A DNA stretch of 64,000 bases. Origin: Amycolatopsis dendrobii (GTDB lineage: Bacteria > Actinomycetota > Actinomycetes > Mycobacteriales > Pseudonocardiaceae). Position numbers and translations under genes: made by a program. This document shows positions 59,208 through 64,000 of this stretch, in pieces; within the stretch, counting starts at the first letter, position 1, and every line of letters begins with the position of its first letter. Below the pieces are notes generated by a model, which made no database searches, was not told where the DNA came from, and saw only the letters and a list, made by a program, of their open reading frames with translations. The stretch is from assembly GCF_014145675.1 (NCBI RefSeq), contig NZ_JACGZW010000005.1, positions 434,001 to 498,000 on the forward strand, in the 5' to 3' direction.

Positions 59208-59879
59208 ATGCCCCCTCTCGTGCACCGGCACCCGCTCGCCGCGCAGGCCGCCGAAGTCCTTTTGGCGCGCATTCGCTCCGGCGAATGGGCGCTGGGTCAC
59301 AAATTGCCCGGGGAAACGACTTTGGCCGCGCAACTGGGCGTCGGCCGTTCGACGCTGCGCGAGGCGATCCGCGAATTGGCGGGCAAAGGCGTGCTGGATT
59401 CCCGTCAGGGTTCCGGGGTTTTCGTGACCGCGCTCGACGTCGCCGAGGATTGGGACGCGGTGCTGCGCCGCGCCACCATCGGCGCGGTGATCGAGGCGCG
59501 CATCGCCATCGAAGCGGAGGCCGCCGCACTCGCCGCGCACCGGCGCACGCCGACCGACCTGCGCGCGATCCGCCGCGCGCTCGCCGCCCGCGCGATCGGC
59601 GACCCGGACGTCGAATTCCTGGTGGACACCGACACCGCGTTCCACCGCACAGTGCTCGTCGCCGCGCACAACGACGTGCTGATCGAACTGTTCGACAGTT
59701 TCGTCCCGCGGGTCCACCGCGCGATGACGGACCTGCTGCGCGCCCGGCCGATCACCTCCCCCGAGGAAGACCAAGCCGCGCATCTGGCGCTCGTCGACGC
59801 GATCGCGGACAAGGACGCGTCCGCCGCCGCGGAACTGAGCCGGGGCCACCTGACCGCCTTGAAGGAGGCACTTTCGTGA
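59208..59879 (+). CDS. GntR-family regulator, FadR/FCD subgroup
   Basis: A 223-residue protein. The GntR winged helix is at residues 8-70 (QAAEVLLARIRSGEWALGHKLPGETTLAAQLGVGRSTLREAIRELAGKGVLDSRQGSGVFV). The all-helical FCD domain follows, with metal-ligand pattern DTDTAFHRTVLVAAHN and DQAAHLALVDAI. It senses small organic acids in most relatives. ATG 59208 was preferred to GTG 59124. It overlaps the ABC ATPase gene by GTGA and should control it. Confidence 0.85.
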   Translation: MPPLVHRHPLAAQAAEVLLARIRSGEWALGHKLPGETTLAAQLGVGRSTLREAIRELAGKGVLDSRQGSGVFVTALDVAEDWDAVLRRATIGAVIEARIAIEAEAAALAAHRRTPTDLRAIRRALAARAIGDPDVEFLVDTDTAFHRTVLVAAHNDVLIELFDSFVPRVHRAMTDLLRARPITSPEEDQAAHLALVDAIADKDASAAAELSRGHLTALKEALS

Positions 59880-60682
59880 GCGAGGTCGTACTGCAGCTGA
59901 CCGACGTCGTGTTCCGCAGGCAGGGCAAGGAGATCCTGCACGGCGTGACCCTGACCGTGCGGGCGGGCGAACACTGGGCGCTGCTCGGCCCGAACGGAGC
60001 CGGGAAAAGCACGATCCTCGGTTTCTGCGGCGCGGTCACGCACCCGACCGCCGGTACCGTGGACGTCCTCGGCGGGCGGCTCGGCCGGGTCGAACTGCAG
60101 GCGCTGCGCCGCAGCATCGGACACGTCGACCCGCGGCATCCGCTGCGTTCGCCGCTCACCATCCGGGAGGTCGTGCTGACCGGCGTCACCGGGAGCATCG
60201 ACACGCCGCCGCGCTGGCGGCCCACCGCCGCGCAGGTCGCCCAGGCCGACGAACTGGTCGCTCTCCTCGGCCTGAACGGCAAGGCCGAGGAACGCTGGCC
60301 GACGCTGTCCCAAGGCGAACGCGGCCGCGCCCTGATCGCTCGCGCCCTGATCAGCGACCCCCGGCTGCTGCTGCTCGACGAACCGTCCACCGGCCTGGAC
60401 GTCGCGGCTCGCGAGCAGTTGCTCGAAACCATCGACCTGCTGACCCGGACCCATCCCCGGCTCGCCTCCATCGTGGTCACCCACCACCTGGAGGAACTGC
60501 CCGAAACGACCACGCACGCGTTGCTCGTCGCGGACGGTTCGGTGGTGTCGTCGGGGCCGATCGACCAGGCGGTGACGACGGCCAGCATCAGCCGGGCATT
60601 CGGCCACCCGATCCGCGTGGACCGCCACGACGGACGATGGAGCGCCCGCGCCGCCCGGACCCGATCCACCGAGGTCGCCTGA
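59876..60682 (+). CDS. ABC transporter ATPase (orphan, ModF-like)
   Basis: A 268-residue ATPase. It has Walker A GPNGAGKST, GHVDPRHPLRSPLTIREVVLTG, signature LSQGERGRALIARALI, Walker B LLLLDEPSTGLDVAAREQ and switch VVTHHLEELPETTTHALLV. The signature has SQGE in place of SGGQ. No permease or binding protein is encoded next to it. It is coupled to the GntR gene and may act with a distant membrane partner or as a non-transport ATPase. Confidence 0.82.
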   Translation: MSEVVLQLTDVVFRRQGKEILHGVTLTVRAGEHWALLGPNGAGKSTILGFCGAVTHPTAGTVDVLGGRLGRVELQALRRSIGHVDPRHPLRSPLTIREVVLTGVTGSIDTPPRWRPTAAQVAQADELVALLGLNGKAEERWPTLSQGERGRALIARALISDPRLLLLDEPSTGLDVAAREQLLETIDLLTRTHPRLASIVVTHHLEELPETTTHALLVADGSVVSSGPIDQAVTTASISRAFGHPIRVDRHDGRWSARAARTRSTEVA

Positions 60683-60683
60683 C

Positions 60684-60719
60684 GAGGGCCGCCACCACCC
60701 GCTGTCCGTGAAGGCGGCC
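60684..60719. repeat. GAGGGCCGCC...GTCCGTGAAGGCGGCC repeat/hairpin
   Basis: GGCCGCC (60688-60694) and GGCGGCC (60713-60719) are inverted repeats between the convergent ABC ATPase and MFS genes. The same words occur in the repeats at 57174 and 25445. It may act as a bidirectional terminator. Confidence 0.45.
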
Positions 60720-60740
60720 ATGGACCGGCACCGCCCGAGC

Positions 60741-61964
60741 TCACGCGGTCCGCAGCACCCGCCAGGCCGAGAACCCCAGCAGCACCAGCTCCGCCGCCGA
60801 GAAGCCGACCAGCGCGAGCGGGCTCGGCACCCACAGCAGCGTCATCCCGACCAGCAGCACCGGCACCACCAGCCCGGCATAGGCCGCGAGGAAGATCCCA
60901 GCCAGCACCTCGCCGCGGGACAGCGGATCGGCCAGCGCGGCGACCGTCCCGACCGCGGCGCGGAAGCCGAGGCCCATCCCGCTCCCGGCGATCACCGAAC
61001 CCGCCAGGAACAGCGCCAGCGAGGGCAACAACGCGGCCGCCGAAAGCACCGCCAGCCCGATCGGCATCAGCACGAACCCCAGCCGCAGCTGCGACCGTGA
61101 CGCCATCGAAGCGAAGACCACCTGCGCCACCGCCGCCGCGCCCAGCATCGAGCCCGCGGTGACCCCGGCGAGCATCCGGCTGTGCTCGTGCAGGCCTTCG
61201 GCGAGCAGGGTCGGCGCGAGCGACATGAACAGCCCGGTGATCGCGAACGCGGCGAACACCCCGATCGCCGCGCCCACGAACGCCGGCCGTGCCCCGGCGG
61301 GCAGCGACACCCGCTGCGGCCGGTAAGCCGGACGTTCCTCACGGCGTTCGACGGTCTCCGGCACCAGGCACACCGCGAACGCCGCCACCAGCAACACCAC
61401 CAGGAACACGACGAACGTACTGGTCAGCGGGCTGCCGATGTACTGCGCGAAGACGCCGCCGACCACCGGGCCGAGCCCGAGGCCGCCCATGTTCACCACG
61501 GTGGCGATCAAGCCGGAGCGGCCGAGATCCTGGTCCGGCCGGGTCACGGCCCGCAGTTCCGACAGGTGCGCGGTGGCGGTGGCGGTCAGCGCGCCGATGC
61601 CCGCGCCGCACACGAACCGCGCGATCAGCAGGCCGGGAACCTCCGGCCAGAGCAGGAACAACACCGCCGACAGGGCCTCGGCGAGCGTCGAAGCGAGGAT
61701 CACGCGGCGGCGGCCCAGCCAGTCGCTGACGTGCCCGGCGAGGTAGAGGCTGGCCATCACACCGACCGCGTACGCCGCGAAGATGACAGTGACCAGGAAC
61801 GTCGGAAACCCGTCCCGCTGCTGGTAAATCGCGTACAGCGGGGTGGGCACGGTGGAGAAGGCGAGGCACGCGGCGAACGCGAAAGCGATGACCCGGAATC
61901 CCCAGCCGTGGCTGACGCGCCATCCGGCCGGGGCGGTGAGAGCGGGCGGAGCTGTGGTGACCAT
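60741..61964 (-). CDS. MFS transporter
   Basis: A 407-residue, 12-helix major facilitator. First helix FAFAACLAFSTVPTPLYAIYQQRDGF resembles DHA1-type exporters, with motif A as AGHVSDWLGRRRVIL and the central loop at VPETVERREERPAYRPQRV. It is divergent from a LysR gene with a palindromic box between them, so it is very likely that regulator's target. The substrate is unknown. Confidence 0.83.
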   Translation of the reverse strand: MVTTAPPALTAPAGWRVSHGWGFRVIAFAFAACLAFSTVPTPLYAIYQQRDGFPTFLVTVIFAAYAVGVMASLYLAGHVSDWLGRRRVILASTLAEALSAVLFLLWPEVPGLLIARFVCGAGIGALTATATAHLSELRAVTRPDQDLGRSGLIATVVNMGGLGLGPVVGGVFAQYIGSPLTSTFVVFLVVLLVAAFAVCLVPETVERREERPAYRPQRVSLPAGARPAFVGAAIGVFAAFAITGLFMSLAPTLLAEGLHEHSRMLAGVTAGSMLGAAAVAQVVFASMASRSQLRLGFVLMPIGLAVLSAAALLPSLALFLAGSVIAGSGMGLGFRAAVGTVAALADPLSRGEVLAGIFLAAYAGLVVPVLLVGMTLLWVPSPLALVGFSAAELVLLGFSAWRVLRTA

Positions 61965-62045
61965 GTCGACCTTCCAAGCGGGAACCTACCCCTGAAACGA
62001 TCCCCCGCTCCACTCATCAAGTCCAACGAAAAGTGTTGGTCACAG

Positions 62046-62064
62046 TTATCGGGATCCGCGATAA
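62046..62064. promoter_or_regulatory. LysR box between MFS and LysR genes
   Basis: TTATCG-GGATCCG-CGATAA is a perfect 6-bp inverted repeat of the T-N11-A class, 7 bp before the LysR start and 81 bp before the divergent MFS start. Confidence 0.75.
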
Positions 62065-62071
62065 TCAGAGC

Positions 62072-62977
62072 ATGGAGACGCGGCAGCTGGAGTACTTCGT
62101 GGCGGTCGCCGAGGAGCTGAGCTTCACGCGGGCGGCCCAGCGGCTGTTCGCCACGCAGTCCACGGTCTCGGCGACGATCCGCGCGCTGGAGACCGACCTC
62201 GGCGCGACACTGTTCGACCGGTCTACCCGCCGGGTCGCACTGTCCACCGCGGGCGCGCTCTTCCTGCCCGAGGCGAAGGCGGCGCTGGACTCGGTGGAGC
62301 GGGCCCGCGACGTAGTGCAGCAGGCGTCCGCCGGTCTGCGCGGGAGCCTCCGGATCGGCACGCTGACCAGCATGAACGCGTTCGATCTGCCGGTGCTGCT
62401 CGGCGCGTTCCACCGCAGGCACCCGCTGGTCGACCTGCATCTGACGGTGTCCCTCACCGGTTCGTCCGGTCTCGCCGACGACGTCCGCCACGGCAGGCTC
62501 GACGTCGCACTGCTCGGCCTTTCCCGGGCAGAGCTGGGCGGCCTCGACGCGACGCAGCTGGCCAGCGTGCCGTACTACGCCGTGCTGCCGGACAGCCATC
62601 CGCTCGCCGCCCGCGAGTCGGTCCGGCTGCCGGAACTGGACGGCGAGCTGTTCGTCGACTGTCCGCGCGGCTTCGGGAACCGGCTGGCCGTCGACCGGGA
62701 GTTCGCCTCGCTCGGGCTTTCGCGCCGGGTGGCCGCCGAGGTCGCCGACCTGCGGACGGTGCCGCGCTACGTTTCCGCCGGGCTCGGCGTCGCGGTCCTG
62801 CCCGGCACCGCCCGGCTGGACCTCCCGGACGTCGTGTCGATCCCGCTCGCCGACACTTCGCTGACCTGGCCGCTCACCGTCGTCGTCTCCGCGAAGCGCC
62901 CGCCGTCGCAGGCTCTGCGCACGCTGCTGGAGCTGTTCGTCTCGGCCGCGGCGGAGGGAGATATTACGGAGTTCTGA
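62072..62977 (+). CDS. LysR-family regulator of the MFS gene
   Basis: A 301-residue LysR protein. The helix-turn-helix is at residues 1-60 (METRQLEYFVAVAEELSFTRAAQRLFATQSTVSATIRALETDLGATLFDRSTR), and the effector domain starts LRIGTLTSMNAFDLPVLLGAF. ATG 62072 starts exactly at the conserved METRQLEYF. It is divergent from the MFS exporter, the usual arrangement for an activator of efflux. Confidence 0.88.
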   Translation: METRQLEYFVAVAEELSFTRAAQRLFATQSTVSATIRALETDLGATLFDRSTRRVALSTAGALFLPEAKAALDSVERARDVVQQASAGLRGSLRIGTLTSMNAFDLPVLLGAFHRRHPLVDLHLTVSLTGSSGLADDVRHGRLDVALLGLSRAELGGLDATQLASVPYYAVLPDSHPLAARESVRLPELDGELFVDCPRGFGNRLAVDREFASLGLSRRVAAEVADLRTVPRYVSAGLGVAVLPGTARLDLPDVVSIPLADTSLTWPLTVVVSAKRPPSQALRTLLELFVSAAAEGDITEF

Positions 62978-63056
62978 CCGGGCCCCCGGCGACCGGAATA
63001 GCGACCGCCGCCGCGGCGTCATCCTGTACACGGATTCCCCGATGGGAGAGAAGGAA

Positions 63057-63554
63057 ATGACGGAAAAAGCGATCTTGGCCGGCGGGTGTTTCTGGGGCAT
63101 GGAGGAGCTGTTCCGCCACCAGCCCGGCGTGACCGCGACCCGCGTCGGCTACAGCGGCGGCGACGTTCCCCACGCCACCTACCGCAACCACGGCACCCAC
63201 GCCGAAACCATCGAGGTCACCTACGACCCGGAACAAACCGACTTCCGCACCCTCCTGGAGTTCTTCTTCCAGGTCCACGACCCCAGCACCAAAAACCGCC
63301 AAGGCAACGACATCGGCACCAGCTACCGCTCCGCCATCTTCTACACCACCGACGAGCAGAAGCAGATCGCCGAAGACACCATCGCCGACGTCGACGCCTC
63401 CGGCCTCTGGCCCGGCAAGGTCGTCACCGACGTCACCGCGGCGGGCGACTTCTGGGAGGCGGAGCCGGAGCACCAGGACTACCTCCAGCGCTACCCGCAC
63501 GGCTACACCTGCCACTTCCCGCGCCCCGGCTGGAAACTCCCGAAGCGCGGCTGA
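63057..63554 (+). CDS. msrA: Peptide methionine-(S)-sulfoxide reductase
   Basis: A 165-residue MsrA, which reduces methionine-S-sulfoxide in oxidised proteins. The catalytic GCFWG has Cys11. Other family text is GVTATRVGYSGGDVPHATYRNHGTHAETIEV and QGNDIGTSYRSAIFY. No C-terminal recycling cysteine pair is evident; a single further Cys (YTCHF) is present. GGGAGAGAAGG before ATG 63057 serves as ribosome-binding site. The DUF427 gene follows 3 bp later. Confidence 0.95.
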   Translation: MTEKAILAGGCFWGMEELFRHQPGVTATRVGYSGGDVPHATYRNHGTHAETIEVTYDPEQTDFRTLLEFFFQVHDPSTKNRQGNDIGTSYRSAIFYTTDEQKQIAEDTIADVDASGLWPGKVVTDVTAAGDFWEAEPEHQDYLQRYPHGYTCHFPRPGWKLPKRG

Positions 63555-63557
63555 CCG

Positions 63558-64000
63558 ATGACCGATTATCCAGCGGCAGCAGTCGAAACCGGACACGTCG
63601 AACCGGTCCCCCGGCGAGTGCGCGGAGTGCTCGCCGGGAAGACCATCGTGGACAGCACCCGGGCCAAATACGTCTGGGAACGGCCCTATTACCCGCAGTT
63701 CTACTTCCCGCTCGACGACGTTCTCCCCGGCACGCTGCTCACGGCAGACGACGGGCGCCTCTCGCTGCGCGTCGGCGAGGTCGAAAAGCCTGCTGCCGCT
63801 TGGGTAAACGACTCTGTCCTGCCTGGACATGTCCGGTTCGAATGGGAAGCGCTGGACGCCTGGTTCGAGGAAGACGAACAGATTTTCGTCCACCCGCGCA
63901 ACCCGTACACGCGGGTGGACGCTGCGCGCTCCACACGACACGTCCGAGTGCAGTTGAACGGCGCGACGCTGGCGGAGTCGTCGTCACCGGTGCTGCTGTT
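63558..64000 (+). CDS. DUF427-family protein (truncated by window end)
   Basis: At least 147 residues are open from ATG 63558 to the window edge without a stop. The DUF427 pattern is present twice in outline: VRGVLAGKTIVDSTRAKYVWERPYYPQFYFPLDDV and later VRVQLNGATLAESSSPVLL, the beginning of the second unit. DUF427 proteins are small beta-rich proteins of unknown biochemical role. It lies 3 bp after msrA and is probably cotranscribed. Confidence 0.85.
   Translation, partial: MTDYPAAAVETGHVEPVPRRVRGVLAGKTIVDSTRAKYVWERPYYPQFYFPLDDVLPGTLLTADDGRLSLRVGEVEKPAAAWVNDSVLPGHVRFEWEALDAWFEEDEQIFVHPRNPYTRVDAARSTRHVRVQLNGATLAESSSPVLL

Overview
The window is very GC-rich, uses many GTG and a few TTG starts, and carries families typical of mycelial actinomycetes: a ShbA-type sigma factor, LLM flavin/F420 enzymes, an alditol oxidase, an IdeR-type iron box and a possible sortase-E LAxTG surface protein. 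The BlaA/BlaB-regulated beta-lactamase arrangement and the dense FAD monooxygenase, MDR and TetR content point to a Pseudonocardiaceae-type genome, probably Amycolatopsis-like. That genus assignment is inference. No tRNA, rRNA, IS element, phage gene or CRISPR array was recognised.

Layout. 0-2.6 kb: tail of a secreted protein, sigma factor ShbA, a STAS protein, a secreted trypsin-like protease. 2.6-9.8 kb: a four-gene minus-strand cassette (TIR protein; KGGVGR-type ATPase with a TIR-like half; two-winged-helix adaptor; 1066-residue AAA+/HerA fusion), with a divergent SEFIR-NPCBM protein. This is the strongest candidate for an undescribed conflict or signalling system. 10.0-13.4 kb: an inducible beta-lactamase locus (BlaB-like, LysR BlaA-like, class A lipoprotein beta-lactamase, translationally coupled VanY-like peptidase). 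13.5-18.3 kb: tandem duplicated lipoproteins, a racemase-fold enzyme, VOC and MarR proteins, a membrane protein, a LexA-type repressor, and repeated GTCCAC-N-GTGGAC palindromes.

18.3-31 kb: Bcr/CflA-type efflux pump, large secreted GH92 mannosidase, cupin, secreted peptidoglycan-binding peptidase, LLM oxidoreductase followed by a decayed copy, and two MDR/TetR modules (one with an SDR) with very clear operators and a decayed TetR copy; then DoxX. 31-37.2 kb: a LacI-controlled catabolic operon (NCS1 permease, C45 Ntn-hydrolase, amidohydrolase) and another LLM enzyme. 37.5-44.5 kb: MarR/MFS efflux operon, SMI1/KNR4-like protein, secreted M14 carboxypeptidase, secreted VldE-like protein, NAD kinase, alditol oxidase. 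44.6-47.4 kb: a three-gene polar amino-acid ABC importer whose first start codon lies in a hairpin. 47.6-49.6 kb: acetyltransferase plus a MocR regulator lacking the PLP lysine.

49.8-53.8 kb: an iron-regulated siderophore ABC importer (ATPase, lipoprotein, fused double permease) with an iron box directly at the first start codon. 53.8-57.2 kb: two FAD monooxygenases around a TetR. 57.2-59 kb: dispersed repeats, a near-perfect 23-bp terminator hairpin and a Ser/Thr-rich wall-anchored protein. 59.2-64 kb: GntR plus ABC ATPase, divergent MFS/LysR pair, MsrA and a truncated DUF427 protein.
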